DNA from: Rhyacophila brunnea
Lineage: Eukaryota; Arthropoda; Insecta; Trichoptera; Rhyacophilidae
Assembly: GCA_022495005.1 (NCBI GenBank)
Contig: JAGYXB010000438.1
Coordinates: forward strand, 434,001-498,000
DNA length: 64,000 bases
Reading direction: 5' to 3'
The stretch's first letter is position 1, and the number at the start of each line of letters is the position of its first letter. Below, one piece after another: positions 49,599 to 61,888 of this stretch. Made by a program: the position numbers and the translations under genes. The notes beneath the pieces were generated by a model. It was not told where the DNA came from and searched no databases. It saw nothing but the letters and a program-made list of their open reading frames with translations.

Positions 49599-51869
49599 TA
49601 AAAATAGATATAATCAAAAATATTTTCTGCATCGAAATTTATAAAGTAGAAAAACGTAGACAGCAAAAGGGGCGTATGTAAAAAATAGATTATCTTGACC
49701 ACAGAACCCTTGTAAGTGGCTCAATATTCAATGCGTTGGTGATCTGATACGATTGGACATGACGTACATTAATTTGGTAGAAGACGGAAGCAAGAGAAAA
49801 TAAAATAAATATAATTATTAATAATCGTTATCACTTTCATTTGTCATGTAATGGCGTCATACTCTAGGAATAAGAAATTATTATACACACTGCTAGAGCA
49901 GATACTAGATATGTCACCTTGGTAACTAGTTCCGATAAAAAAATCCTTATCAGAAAACTTAAAACGCTGATAAGTTTTATTTTGCTAAGAATCGTTTTTA
50001 GGCTTTAATAGTTTAGCGTTTTTAGCCCAATAGTAAGTAGATATTGATAGTATTATGTAGACTATTAATTAATAACTTAATAAGTACGCAAGAAAATTAT
50101 AACTACTTATAATGTTTTTAGGTAGGCATACATTGTATAACTTACCGTTTCGACATAATTCATTTCATTTAGAAATTTAGTACACGGGTGCTTATCAGTA
50201 CAATTTGCACTGCATTGATAATGATTTATATGGTAGATTATCTAATTTTCGTAATTTTGATAGGTTAAGGGTTGCCACAAAATGTCTGAGAAATTAAAAC
50301 AGACTCTAAATAGGCATTCGGTTTTTTAAAGCAAAGCCGTTTTCTACAATACTAAAGATCAACGTCGCTTTTCCTACCCAACAGTTATAAATATTGACGT
50401 TCTTTCATTGAATTCTTAAAATAGGGTAAGTATATATTATTATTCATTCGGTGTGTTTCCACGTAGAGAGTTTATAATTTTTGTATTCACCTCAATTTCC
50501 TCCTTTTTTTAAATACAACTTTAGTTCAGTATAATATTATATTGTAAATACATAAATTTGAATTTGATTTGACTCATTAATAGACACGGGATCTAAAAAA
50601 TAAAAGTGTCTTATGTATTCATATTAATATAATTCTTTTGTATAATATCCCCCACGTAACTTTGCAATTGTACACAGCGACAAGATTTGTGTGTAATACG
50701 CACTCCGTATTAGTGTATTAGTAAATGCCAGGCGCCTGATTGGCTGATTTCAACAAATATTTCAAAATAATTTTAAAAAAATCTATTCCAAATTGCAAGG
50801 TTACGTGGATGGTAGTTTACCGTATCGTCGCTATACGATTGGTTTGTCGAATATCCGTAATTGTTCGAAATCGACCTTTTAATGCAGAATGTTTTTTTGT
50901 ATCTAAACGGACTAGAACCACCCTTTTCTTTAAATTACTTTGTAATGGTAATGAATACATCATTCATATGCTGTAAAAATAATTTAAATATCTCGATGTA
51001 TTTAAATATAGGATTATGAAATTTGTTTTTCGTCTCCTGAACATTTGGTCTATTCGACAAACCAATCTACAGCGACGATGAGTGATTGAAAATTTACATT
51101 CATATATTATATATCTGACAAATTCTATTAATTTATGCATTTAAATAATGATACTGTATGTTTTAGTCGCCTATAGCCATAACTCAGATTTTGTAATTTT
51201 GTTCTTTTTGAGTGATTCTAAAGGCATTAATCTATAAATAATGACTAGAACAGTCATTAAAATTCGCGTTATTTTTTTGCCTATTCTGTATAGTTTAGTC
51301 AGTTATGACGTCCTAACGTCGATATTTATTGACGCGAATTGATGAAATGATAAAAATATTAGTTGAAATAATTATTGATAAAAATTAATATAATAAAATA
51401 AACTATTTGCACAGCCCTACATGCAACGCGTTGACTATATTGATAGACTAATCTGCTAATTCACGTACGTGCACCCACACACCTACAGCTAAATGCATAC
51501 TCCGCACACCGACACAGAATTCGCGAATACAGCCGCAGAATTCGCCGCGAATACCAGCGCCTAATATCATATCGCGACCAAGGTCATATAATTTCTTTAT
51601 CAGTCGGTATGGCTCCAATTTTGGGGGAAGGATACCTGCGGACAAATAGAAAAGACGCTTGGTACTCTGCAGAATTAAAAAAAAACCTATGTACTTAATA
51701 ATAATTAGTTGGTTCAAATTTATTTTGTTCTATCAAAATCTATAGAGAATGGTGAATTTACCGATAATCTGATTAAATCATATTTAAAAAAAATGCAAAA
51801 TTCACCGTTCCAAACTATTAAGTATATTTTTAATGTATAACAAATAAGAAAATAATGTATATTTTACAT
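49599..51869. other. No gene recognised; one small inverted repeat
   Basis: AT-rich. ATCGTCGCTATACGATTGG-type sequence at 50824-50853 faces its inverse at 51051-51080 (about 90% identity over 28 bp, including GGTTTGTCGAATA). It is probably a foldback of about 260 bp. Confidence 0.5.
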
Positions 51870-52290
51870 TACAACGTTTTTCTTATGTCGTATTCTTATT
51901 TGTCCGGTACAAATCTTGCAATCGATTTTTAACTAACTTTCCAACTAGCTTAGACATTTATAATATATCAGAACACGATGCCAATGCATTTTGTAATACT
52001 TTTAGCCATCTTTAAGTAGAATTGAATTCATTTTTAGTTAATTCTGTTTTGTATGAAAAGTTATTTCGATACCATTATTGGGTGCTAGGGGTTCCTAGCA
52101 ACTAAATTATTAAATACGATATACGTGCGTTTCTATGGAAATCAATATGAAATGACATTTCATTATTCAGTATTTCTATCAAGTACAAATTTTTTTGATC
52201 GTTTAAGCTAGTCAAGTCAAGTTTATATGACTCAACAGAAGATTCAAAAACGTTGTATATAAAAAAGTTCTTTTTATCTTGTAATGTATT
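51870..52290 (+). repeat. ~0.5-kb repeat family (CCACGTTTTTC), copy 3
   Basis: Same orientation as the copy at 34795-35308 but more diverged and shorter. Ends near ACAACGTTTTTC and AAAAACGTTGTA. Confidence 0.7.
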
Positions 52291-53645
52291 ACTTTATTTT
52301 TATCATTCATATTAATTATATTTCATACTACTTATTATAAAATAATTACTTTGTAATAATTCTATTTTCCAAAACATAGAATAATATTTGGGTTAGTAAT
52401 TTAGTTTTCTTTAGTATTAAAAAAAATAAATGGTAACCCCAGGAACACAGAATTAATGGGAACTGAAATACCCAACAGGTGTGGAGTAACAGACAACCGA
52501 TCTCGAGTGTAGAAGAATATGGGATAAACTTATACAGTGTTAAGAATACTTTATTCTAAGCTTGTTCTTCGTTTTGATAACTGCTTTCGGTTTATGCACT
52601 GACGCTCATTCAATATTGCACTAATGCACGTAGATAATGTGTGGTTCCTTTTCGTAGGACACTCACACATCCAAAACCCTGTTTCAAAATGTAGTGTATT
52701 GGAGCTACCTGGATTCTATTTATTAATCTGTTCTGTGGGTAACCCCAATTGGTGCTGCAAATAGGCCCCCCAATTGTGTCAATTCCACTATATATTAATA
52801 GTTTTCATTTAGTCATTGTAATCATTATCGGTCTGGATTAATTCACTGCTGGATGCAGGGTTCTCCAAACTTATTCTTTTCGATTCCTGCGGTTGCCTTG
52901 TATCATCCATGTCAACTTTTCTGACTTTTATTCTCTTCGGTATCACTGGATGATTAGATTTTGTTCAGCAATTGCCTCTTATTAAAGTAATATATTGACC
53001 TGCCTGTTATCATTAAATATTATTAGTTAAACTTTATAATTATTTTCATATTAGCGATTAAAATAATAAATGATCTTTTAATGTTTGTATGTAACTAACC
53101 ATACTTAACTTAGTCATAAATAAGTACCATAAACCACATGATTATTTATTTACAATAAGCCCGTATTTAGATTAAGTTAACTGTTGATGTGCCGGGGTTG
53201 CGTTAACCGGGAAAATTAACCGTGATAAATAAAATGGTTGGGAGACTTTGTCATTGGACGGGAACTCAATTATGCTTGGAATAGATTTTTCATCCTATTC
53301 CAGATAATTGGGAATCGGATGTAATCAGGGGCGGATTCGTAGCCTGAGACCGAATCAGGAGATTTTCAAGATTCTAAAAATAAATTATAGTCATATTATA
53401 AGCATTGATTGTTTGTTCATTAAAAAGTTGAACGGTTTAGGAATATTGTATATTGTCATCTCATTGCACAGTTCAAAAGTGCTGTGCTACATTTATGTAT
53501 TTGGAAACTATTCATGCATATTTATCTTTTTTTTCAATTCGAGAATTTTGAAATATTTAATTCAGTTTCGTTTCTATATAAACTCTAAAATTTTCGGCTT
53601 CTCCAAGTTGAGACAAGTTTCGGGGGTCTAGGACGATTTGGCACC
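52291..53645. other. No gene recognised
   Basis: Contains a LINE-like phrase (TTCACTGCTGGATGCAGG) near 52840 and CAGGGGCGGATTCGT, a hAT-like end, near 53325 without a right partner. Confidence 0.4.
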
Positions 53646-54022
53646 GGGACAACTGGACGCCACGCAAATCGAAAATAAATAGACGTTAGGTACTTATACG
53701 TACTTAAAAAAAAAAAATATTATTATTTATATTTAAATTATTATATTATGATTTAATAATTGATGGGAATTTCAATATGCACACGTAAATAATGATTTAA
53801 TCGTGCATATGTTTAAGTTCCCGCGAAAAAAGAGATTTTTATATGAAGCCTTAGGCATGGTAATTCTCAATCCGCAATAAAAAACATTATGTTAAGAGTA
53901 AAATGAATTAAAACTACTAAGTAGTAGATAGACACTGATTAAAATTCATCGTCTACGTTCTACGTTCTGTTTACGTGTCTACGATAGTGCGGCGTCCAAT
54001 TGTCCAGGCGTCCAGTTGTCCC
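53646..54022. mobile_element. 377-bp element with GGGACAACTGGACGCC ends
   Basis: Perfect 16-bp inverted repeat GGGACAACTGGACGCC / GGCGTCCAGTTGTCCC; the right end carries a second, tandem version (GGCGTCCAATTGTCC). Non-coding interior. Superfamily not assigned. Confidence 0.65.
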
Positions 54023-54536
54023 ATTCCCAGTTTCGGTATGCCGATTGCTTTGATTGGGATAATAATGTGATAAATCAACTGTTATAGAAAAATTCAATTA
54101 CACGTACGAATCTAGGATTAGCTTCAATTTCATGACCAATTATTTATGTGGGTATAATATAAACACTTACTGATCTGTTTATTTAGATAATACCTATATT
54201 ATCTATATTCGAGAGATTTAATACGATACACCTTAATAAATGAGATTCCAGTATTCTTATTACTGCTCGATACTGAGACGAGCTTTCTCAATAAAAAACA
54301 ACTTATTTTAGGTTTCCAATCTATACATATTATATGCAACCGTGGATATTTCATGAAGCTTGAAACGTGTACGAAAGAAAGAGAAAAGATTTTACATGCT
54401 CACTCTGCTATCTCGATACGGAGCCGCACGGGACTGATGTAACAACCATGCACCGTGGTGCTTAAAGAAAAAAATAGACAGAAAATGAAAGTGTTGGACT
54501 GGATATGCTAGTTTCGGTGACATTAAATGTCGTCTG

Positions 54537-54923
54537 CATGGCCCCCACATCCTGAAGCGGGCCCGCAGGCTAGGATATTTGCAGGGCCCCCCTACCTATC
54601 GCTAAGGATAAAGATACGGTGATGCTCTACAGTAGCGTTTTTAAAATGGTGTACGTGGTAAAATTAATGTGTATATTTAGTGTTTTTTTGTATAATACAT
54701 CCATTTGAATTATATGTTGTCGAGTATCGATACACAATTAAAAATTGTATCGTACAGGCAGATACTTTTAAATAATAACATTATTGAAGGAAAATAGCGG
54801 CTTTTAGCTTAATAGAACTTTTTTTACTGTTAGAGCAAATGTGTGATGTGTGTTTATCTCACTTATTTGGTCGACTCGCCACCAGGCTAGAGCTCTCTCA
54901 GCCCCCCCTTTGTGGTAGCCATG
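54537..54923. mobile_element. CATGGCCCCCA family MITE, copy 3
   Basis: Left CATGGCCCCCACATCC, right TTGTGGTAGCCATG. Target duplication GTCGTCTG / GTCATCTG, 7 of 8. Confidence 0.85.
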
Positions 54924-55188
54924 GTCATCTGTATCCACATACTGAATATCAAGAATTGAATTCGATGATGACTCTATGACTGTTCTCCATACGACGGTAC
55001 AAATCTCTCAAATGCCTGAAGTGTGTCTCGATTGATTGCCACACTCGGCCAATTGGGCCCGTGTGTGGATGGACCCTGGCAAACAGCTCCACTCTCTCAG
55101 AATTCATAAGCGGGAAATCCCAGATAACGTTTTCGCAGTGAAATTACCATGGCCGGTAAGGATCCGGCTAGTCCATTGCAGTGTTGCC

Positions 55189-55635
55189 AACTTATCATTT
55201 TTCTTGCCAGATCTAGCATTTTCCGATAGGCATCATCAAGCTTGCAAAAAATGGATCTAGCTTATAGCGTTTTATTAGCATTTTTTATGTACTGAAAATA
55301 AGCTAGATTTTTAGTTTATTTATTCAGATTTTTAATGAAGGTAGTAGGTCGGTACTTGAGAAATAAAACAACACAATGAAACAATAGGAGCACTCTTGGC
55401 ATTATAGTGATATATTTGTATCAGATATTATAATTTAATGTGTGCTTAGGCATGTGGCGTCGGACTGACGATTATCGGGGATTCAACTCTCTCCTATTGT
55501 ACCCATTTTTTTCGATCAGCAAAAACCGGTATTTATTGAAATATTGTTTTCTCAAAATTTTGCGTTTTTTCCAGCCAAATAGCTCTTTTTCGTCCCCATC
55601 TGGCATGTTTTTGTCACCGACAGTTGGCAACACTG
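55189..55635. mobile_element. hAT-type MITE, CAGTGTTGCCAACT family
   Basis: 447 bp, perfect terminal inverted repeat CAGTGTTGCCAACT / AGTTGGCAACACTG, target duplication GTCCATTG / GTCCAGTG (7 of 8). Related ends at 49164-49590. Confidence 0.9.
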
Positions 55636-55674
55636 GTCCAGTGTGTGGGTCATAGTATTTTCGTTTAACAACTG

Positions 55675-55972
55675 CATCGCATCTATTCTATACACAAGAC
55701 TGCTTTCGGCCGCTGTGGCAGCTATCTAGGGTAGGTTTGTATCGAAGTATTAGCACTTATTGTAACAATTACAATAAGCTAGCCGTCTAAACAGTCAAAA
55801 TTGTCTATCTCAGTCTAAAATTTACCACATCCAAAAGAGGTGCTGTTAAAACATAACACTACAACTAATTTATTGTAATTGTAACAATAAGTGTTAATAC
55901 TTCGATACAAACGTACCCTAGATAGCTGCCATAGCAGCCGAAAGCAGTCTTGTGTATAGAATAGATGCGATG
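55675..55972. repeat. Foldback element with ~100-bp arms
   Basis: CATCGCATCTATTCTATACA at the left is inverted at the right end. The arms (55675-55780 and 55870-55972) match at roughly 95%, through CTGCTTTCGGC, GCAGCTATCTAGGGTA and TCGAAGTATTA. The spacer is about 90 nt. No clear target duplication. Confidence 0.85.
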
Positions 55973-56652
55973 GTCTTGTAATAATTAATATATTCAGTAA
56001 AAAAAAATGCTTTTATGATTCGTTGGTCTATCTGCATTTTAAAGCGTCCAATCCGCCTCTGGCTTTAATTTCTTTCATCGTAGACCCTGATTGTTGAGTT
56101 AAACATAAAAAAATGTATATTTATGTTTACAGTGCAAAGAAAGTGTGACGAGATAAAAAATAATGCTATATTTATTATATCGATATCTCGCAAGTAATTA
56201 GTTATGAAATAATAGTAAGAATAATTGTGTATTATTGAAAACTAGGTAGGTATCACAGAGTTGGTGGATAAGGCATTTTATGGAGAGAAAGTAAAGCATG
56301 CAAGATGCACGGGTCACGAATAGTGTATCTTGGAGCGGTTATCAACACTTGTGTAAACATTTTTGGGTTTCCTGAATAAAAAACAAAATCATAAAAATGT
56401 GATTCTAGTTCACTTATTAGATACATGGTAAGACGGTTATGTAAAGAGATATAGCTAGGCCGATGGCAGGTATGCAATGACATTATTAATGTCATTGTAT
56501 GGAAGGAAATTAATCATTCAAAACCATGGATAGTTTTTCTCTCCAACGCCCAATGCATTGTACTTGCGTGGATGTATCATCGAACTAACTAGCGTCTTCG
56601 ACACGTTGCAGCAACTGGTGGCATGAGATATCCACAAACAGTCCGTGTAGAA
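55973..56652. other. No gene recognised
   Basis: AT-rich; CCAATCCGCCTCTGG near 56046 resembles a hAT end. Nothing else. Confidence 0.4.
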
Positions 56653-57387
56653 CATGGGTAGCCAACCCGCGGCCCGCTGGGTGTCAACTTGTGGCCCGTG
56701 GAGCAGTGAGAAAATAAAAATAATTAATAAAAATAATTAATAAATGCTAATCGCAAATTGAGATTCGATATTGGCTCAAGATTTTAAAAAGCACGTTGGT
56801 TTTTGCTGCATTTGCAATGCCATTCTCCGTAGACGTGAATTTATTACCGGGAAATTTACAAATGGAGCATTGTGAAATATGTTGCGATGAACAGTTAAAG
56901 GAGAAATTCCATCAGGTTGGTTTGGAAGAGTTTTACAAAACATATTTGGACAAGGAGAAATATCCTGCATTTTACAAACATGCTCTAACAATGACTTCGC
57001 TATTTGGAAACACATATACGTGTGAACAGCTTGTTTGTCGGATGAAGCATATCAAATCCCGAGTGAGAACACGAATCACTGATGTGCATTTGGAAAACTG
57101 TTTGCGTGTAGGAACAACCTCACCCGATATCGATATTGATGCACTTAGTTCTGCCGCACAAAATCAAACTTATCACAAAAATTTATTATTTTTATATTAC
57201 CTATTTTGCTTAATTTTTATTAATTAAAAAAGTCTAATCTAATATATATGTTTGATTCTCATTTTTGTTTTATTTTATTAATATATAACATATACTTCTT
57301 TTTTGTTTTGTATAATAATTGTGCGGTCCGGTAGGTAATCTCATTTTTAGAATCTGGCCCGGCTGCTGAAAAGGTTGGCCACCCATG
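56653..57387 (+). mobile_element. Internally deleted hAT transposon
   Basis: 735 bp between ends CATGGGTAGCCAACC and GGTTGGCCACCCATG, with a perfect 8-bp target duplication GTGTAGAA (56645-56652 and 57388-57395). It retains the 3' part of a transposase gene (56796-57227). The subterminal GCGGCCCG / CTGGCCCGG is typical of the hAT group that gave rise to GTF2IRD2/ZBED5-like domesticated genes. Confidence 0.92.
56796..57227 (+). pseudogene. hAT transposase C-terminal fragment
   Basis: About 140 codons without a stop. PFSVDVNLLPGNLQMEHCEI, LKEKFHQVGLEEFYKTYLDK, KYPAFYKHALTMTSLFGNTY, CEQLVCRMKHIKSRVRTRI and LENCLRVGTTSPDIDIDAL follow in order. This is the end of the transposase: the last part of the catalytic insertion region plus the hAT dimerisation domain, whose Y-x-CE-x-L-x-S/C-x-MK...H-x-x-x-x-LR-x-x-T pattern is complete. 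The N-terminal zinc finger and most of the RNase H core are absent, so it cannot be active alone. No ATG opens it sensibly; the first Met in frame is MPFSVDV. The intact frame suggests young age. Similar tails occur in animal GTF2IRD2- and ZBED5-like proteins, but the TIRs show this is a transposon remnant. Confidence 0.9.
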
Positions 57388-57414
57388 GTGTAGAATGTGT
57401 AATACATGGCCCAA

Positions 57415-57713
57415 GGGGGGGATAATAAAGCTCTAGCATGGGGGCCAGGATTCTAGAAGAGGCCAGGATTCTAGAAGAGCCCAGCGTGGCGGGCCGAGCT
57501 GATAAGTGAAATAAACACACATTTGCTCCAATGGCAAAAAAGTCGCAATTTAAATTCAAATTCATTCAAGTACCTTCAAATGAACTGAATACTCTTAACC
57601 TGAAACACGATTTGGAAAGGTAGAGCGTCACACTACCTTTAACCCTAGCAATATGTAGGGGACCCCGCCAAAGATCCTGGTCTAGGGGCTCGCTTCAGGA
57701 TGTGGGGGCCATG
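57415..57713. mobile_element. CATGGCCCCCA family MITE, copy 4
   Basis: Left CATGGCCCAAGG, right TGTGGGGGCCATG. Target duplication GTGTAATA / GTGTACTG, 6 of 8. A 16-bp internal tandem (GGCCAGGATTCTAGAAGA) is present near the left end. It starts 20 bp after the hAT element's right duplication. Confidence 0.75.
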
Positions 57714-58109
57714 GTGTACTGTCTAGGTATGAAGAGAGAGGGAGCGGTATAAAGTGGAGGCACAGCTGCGGTCACACGAGGGTAATATGGGACCACTGTG
57801 CATTAAAACGTCTGGTGGCCAGCCCATCCACCATCTTTGTGACGTGTTACAGAGAACGGGTTATTTCATTTGAACATGAGCCTTCACGTCAATTACATGC
57901 CATGTCTCGTTCACTGATTCACAAAAATTCTCATCGAACGCATTCACGAATAAAGCTTTGAGTTGCATTCACCGTGTTCCGTCTGACAATTTAAATCGTT
58001 CCTGCCTCCACAGCGTTCAAGGAATACGTTGGCTGGATGCAAACGTAGTTTTTAGCCATGACATCTGAATCATTTATTACGCATGTGCATAAAACTTGAT
58101 GTACGACTG

Positions 58110-58812
58110 CAGTGGCGCACCCAGGATTTAATATTTTAGTTCCATAGAATCTTTTCTTCTTCACAGCCTAATTTCTCGTTTATCGGTCTTTTGTCTGTTG
58201 CACTCGGTGTACCTACACCATGGTCCCCACATCTTGAAACGAGCCCTCAGGCTAGAATATTTGGCGGGCCCCCTACCTACCGCTAAGACTAAAGGCAGTG
58301 TGAAACACTACATTAACTTTTTCAAATTGTGTTTTAGTTCTAGTTTTAGTTAAAATTATTGGCGATTTTTAATACATCTACTTTAATAATGGAGCTGTCG
58401 AGTATCGACACATAATAATCAAAAAATATATTGCACAATTATATAATTGAAAATGTTCATGGCCATGAAGTATTTACTATTAGTTTTTATTAGGAAGTTT
58501 TTACTATTAAAGCTAATTTATGATGTGTTTATCTCACTTATTTGGTCAACCCGACACGCCGGGCCCCCAGGCTAGAGCCCTGTCAGCCCTCCCCAGCCAT
58601 GACCTACACCATTCCGTTTGTGTTAGAAATTAAAATCTAAGAAATTTTTCTAAAAAAGGTGTTGGAGAATTACAAATCATTTTTTTGCCGTGTTTTTATT
58701 TGTCTAAGCCCAAAGGTATAGTTTATCGGCTTTCAATTTTAATGTTTAAAATCATTCTGATAATTTTGGGGGGTGCCAGGGCCCCTTGGCCCTCCCCCTG
58801 GGTGTCGCACTG
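58110..58812. mobile_element. Possible CAGTGGCGCACCCAGG element hosting a nested MITE
   Basis: Left end CAGTGGCGCACCCAGG at 58110, right end CCCCTGGGTGTCGCACTG at 58812. These are hAT-like ends common in insects, but the flanking octamers do not match. The CATGGCCCCCA copy at 58219-58601 is wholly inside; without it the element would be about 310 bp. Confidence 0.5.
58219..58601. mobile_element. CATGGCCCCCA family MITE, copy 5
   Basis: Left CATGGTCCCCACATC, right CTCCCCAGCCATG, perfect 8-bp target duplication ACCTACAC (58211-58218 and 58602-58609). Confidence 0.92.
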
Positions 58813-59218
58813 TTTACCTTAAATTCATTTTATTTTTCGTAATTTCCATGTGCTTTTCTCTTCCTGGCACCTTGTATTAGAGTAAATTCTTTAAACTCAG
58901 TCAGAACTCACCTTGAGCGCAGTAACCTCAGTCTTGGGTATTTTCTCCCACGGAATTCCCAGGAAAAATTGAAATAGAATCGCCACTGAAGGGTCCCGTG
59001 ATACGCTCGATTAAGGCCGAGTGTGGTGCGGGGCGAGTTTTGGTTTGGAGGGATTAACTTCAATGGATGGACGTGGCTTTGGGTATAACTGCATGGTGGC
59101 AGATGCTAGATGAGACCTAAATGCACACAAGGGTGTACCTAGTCCCAGAAAGAAGAAAAGGTCCTATATCTATAGAATAAGGTTTTTTCAACATCTTTGG
59201 TTCGGATATAGCCTACCT

Positions 59219-59550
59219 CATGGCCCCCACAAGGGAGGGGGGTGGTGACTGGGCTCTAGCCTGGGGATCCGGGCTTAGGAGGAGCCCGGTGTGGCAAGTC
59301 GACCAGTTAAGTGAGATAAACACACACCACAAATTTGCTCAGTACAAGAAAGTCGCTTTTAGTGTGTTAAAATGAAAATGACTATTTATCCAACATGGCG
59401 AAGGGTCGCATGTTACTTGGCTATTACGAAAGTGAATCGCGATCAGTGCTTCATAATATTATGATGCTGAGTGTCGACAATTCAAAACATAGGTTGGGGG
59501 TCCGCAAAACACCATGGCCTGGGGGCCCGTTTCAGGGTATGGGGTCCATG
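59219..59550. mobile_element. CATGGCCCCCA family MITE, copy 6
   Basis: Left CATGGCCCCCACAAGG, right GTATGGGGTCCATG. Target duplication GCCTACCT / GTCTACCT, 7 of 8. Confidence 0.88.
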
Positions 59551-60149
59551 GTCTACCTACTGTGTTTTCTCATTCAGCATGTCAGGAAACCAGGTGACAT
59601 GCTGTAATTAAAGTAATAGCAATTCTATTACTTGCTGTATCAGTTAGTATAATGTATTATAAACTGCGTAGGTGTCCAATTTTTTATTTATAATATTTAT
59701 TACTATCTGCCTAGTATACTTCTGTATGCGCTTTTCGGTACATAGAATCGTACCAAGTCGAATAATAATATTCCGAAAAAACCATCGTACTCGTACCAAA
59801 ATAAATGTACGCATGTTTTGCGATAGTGGGGCGAAATTCGCGATAAGAGACTCTCTTTCACTTTTTTTTGATAAGTATTTTAATAGAGCGATATAAAAAA
59901 ATAATATATATAAAATGTACAATGATGTATATATTTTTTTGCATCACTACTTGTGTGTACTTTCAACTAGCGATGCCATTTTTACTGGTTATAATAATTG
60001 TGCACAAGAAAGTATTATTTGACATACGTGGTTTTTGGTAAACTATTGCATAATCGTTATTCGTTACATTGTATCTGATGTTTTTCTCGGCCCGGTCGCA
60101 CACAGACACTCGTCTCGACTGCAACTTTGACCTAGTAGTCCAGTGTCCC

Positions 60150-60729
60150 CATGCTAGAGCCCTGTCAGCAGGGTGGATGTAGGCTGTTGAGATCCGCCAT
60201 AAATAGTGCACATTAAACTTTGTTAATCATACGTATTTGTTTTTATTGAACTAAGCCAATAATTTACAGATGGTATTGGTTTGTTTTTAAAAATCAATTA
60301 AACTTGCCTAACCAAACCATAATAGTTTGTCATATTTTAGGCGATACGACAAAATTGTGCACAACTTTTCATTCATATTTATTTGTTTTCGTTGGATTAA
60401 GAATACATATTACACATTGTTGGTTTATTTTATGATATTCATTAAGGCCTGCCTAAACCAAACTATAATAGATAAAAAATAAAATTTTATCTATAAAATA
60501 TTCAAAGTTATGAATGATTTAATTGCATAATTTTAGATATTTTATAGAAAAACGAGTATTTTTTTTACTATTATCTATTATGGCTTGGTTTAATTGAATT
60601 TAAAAAATAACCAACACCATCTATAAATTGTAGTCTTATTTCAATTAAAACAAATACGTATGACTGACAAAGTTTAGTGTAAACTATTTATGGCGGATCT
60701 TAACAGCCTACCTCCACCTTTCGCCACTG
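60150..60729. mobile_element. Long-TIR CAGTGGCGAAGGGTGG family copy 3 joined to a CATGGCCCCCA fragment
   Basis: From GGGTGGATGTAGGCTGTTGA to the right end CCTACCTCCACCTTTCGCCA and CTG (60729), with about 140-bp terminal inverted repeats and the inner CCATAATAG pair. The left-most 'cagtggcgaa' is lost. Instead, CATGCTAGAGCCCTGTCAG, internal sequence of the CATGGCCCCCA family, abuts it at 60150-60169. Confidence 0.65.
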
Positions 60730-60924
60730 CCATGTATGTAACCCCATTATAAGTAAATCCTTTTGAAATAATTTAATTTAAAACAATTACACATACGCAA
60801 TATAAGATATTACATATATACATTATATACAAATTACGTTTCGCGCCAATTTAAATTTTAAGTTTTGATGTTCTTTTATTTTACTTAAATCGAACGTAAT
60901 TATTATTGTTTTGTTAAGGGGGGA

Positions 60925-61038
60925 CATGCTCAGCGTACGTCAAAACGGAGCTTTTATGCTATTTTCAAAGCATGATCCTGGACATTCCTTAAACGTTGTA
61001 GATAATCTATTTACATAATTTTGAAGCCTTATTAATTA
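60925..61038. repeat. Dispersed repeat, copy 2
   Basis: Near-identical partner of 30347-30460, including GACATTCCTTAAACGTTGTA. Same orientation. Confidence 0.65.
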
Positions 61039-61555
61039 TTATCCTTTATATTTATTTTAAACATTTGATGACTGCATAAAGTATTTTTATTACATAAAAT
61101 AGTATTCTTTTAAATCTCTCGCTCTAATGTTTTAGAATATAGCCATATTTCAGTACGTCCATGTGAAGTGGTGTTAAGATTTTTTTATATTTAATGATTT
61201 TTAAAAGCATTTATAAAACTATTATTAAAATTTATGTCGACATTATTATAGTGAAATATTTACAAAAAATTATATTGATAATCTCTGTGATCTCAAATTT
61301 GACAAGAATTAGGCATTTTATTATTCAAAAAATGGGCAAGATTTACACATTTAAAGATAATTTTAAAGATACTGATTATAAGCTATGTCTTTGACCATTC
61401 AAATGTGATAAACATTCTACGAATAATGTTTGCTTTATAATAATTATTGACCTAAGAATAAGGTAGTATTTTTTTGAAATACGCCATTTCTATTGACATT
61501 TCCCAGTGGCTAAGCTACAACATACGGCCGTAGCCATAAATTGACAAACGATAAA

Positions 61556-61664
61556 TGTAGTAGGGAGTAAGATCATAGTAACGCGCGTGTTTGAACATGT
61601 ACCGTAAAAAAATCGATTAGGTACATGTTCAAACACGCGCGTTAACATGATCTTACTCCTACAT
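61556..61664. repeat. Perfect-core hairpin around ACGCGCGTGTTTGAACATGTACC
   Basis: Arms of about 43 nt (GGAGTAAGATCAT...AACGCGCGTGTTTGAACATG) surround a 16-nt loop, with two or three mismatches in the outer part. It abuts a hAT-type fragment at 61675. Confidence 0.8.
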
Positions 61665-61674
61665 GATACTTACG

Positions 61675-61888
61675 GAAGTAAACTAGACATTGCGAATCCG
61701 ACAATAAATTACAGTCCTGTTAAACCTTTTATGTGAATTGATCCATTTTCTTTCCAACCAGTGAGCTCAAATTTGTAATTGAAAGATATTTCCGTTATAC
61801 CTGATAAATACCTCCACGATTGGCCGCTCTTCGGGTAACTGCCGCCCCAAGCGACGCTCAATTTGCCTACCCCCACGGGACGTCACTG
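61675..61888 (+). mobile_element. CAGTGACGTYCC family, 5'-truncated copy
   Basis: Matches the right 210 bp of the copies at 33477 and 42134, from GTAAACTAGACAT through GCCGCCCCAAGCGACGCTCA to GGGACGTCACTG. The left end is replaced by the hairpin at 61556-61664. Confidence 0.8.
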
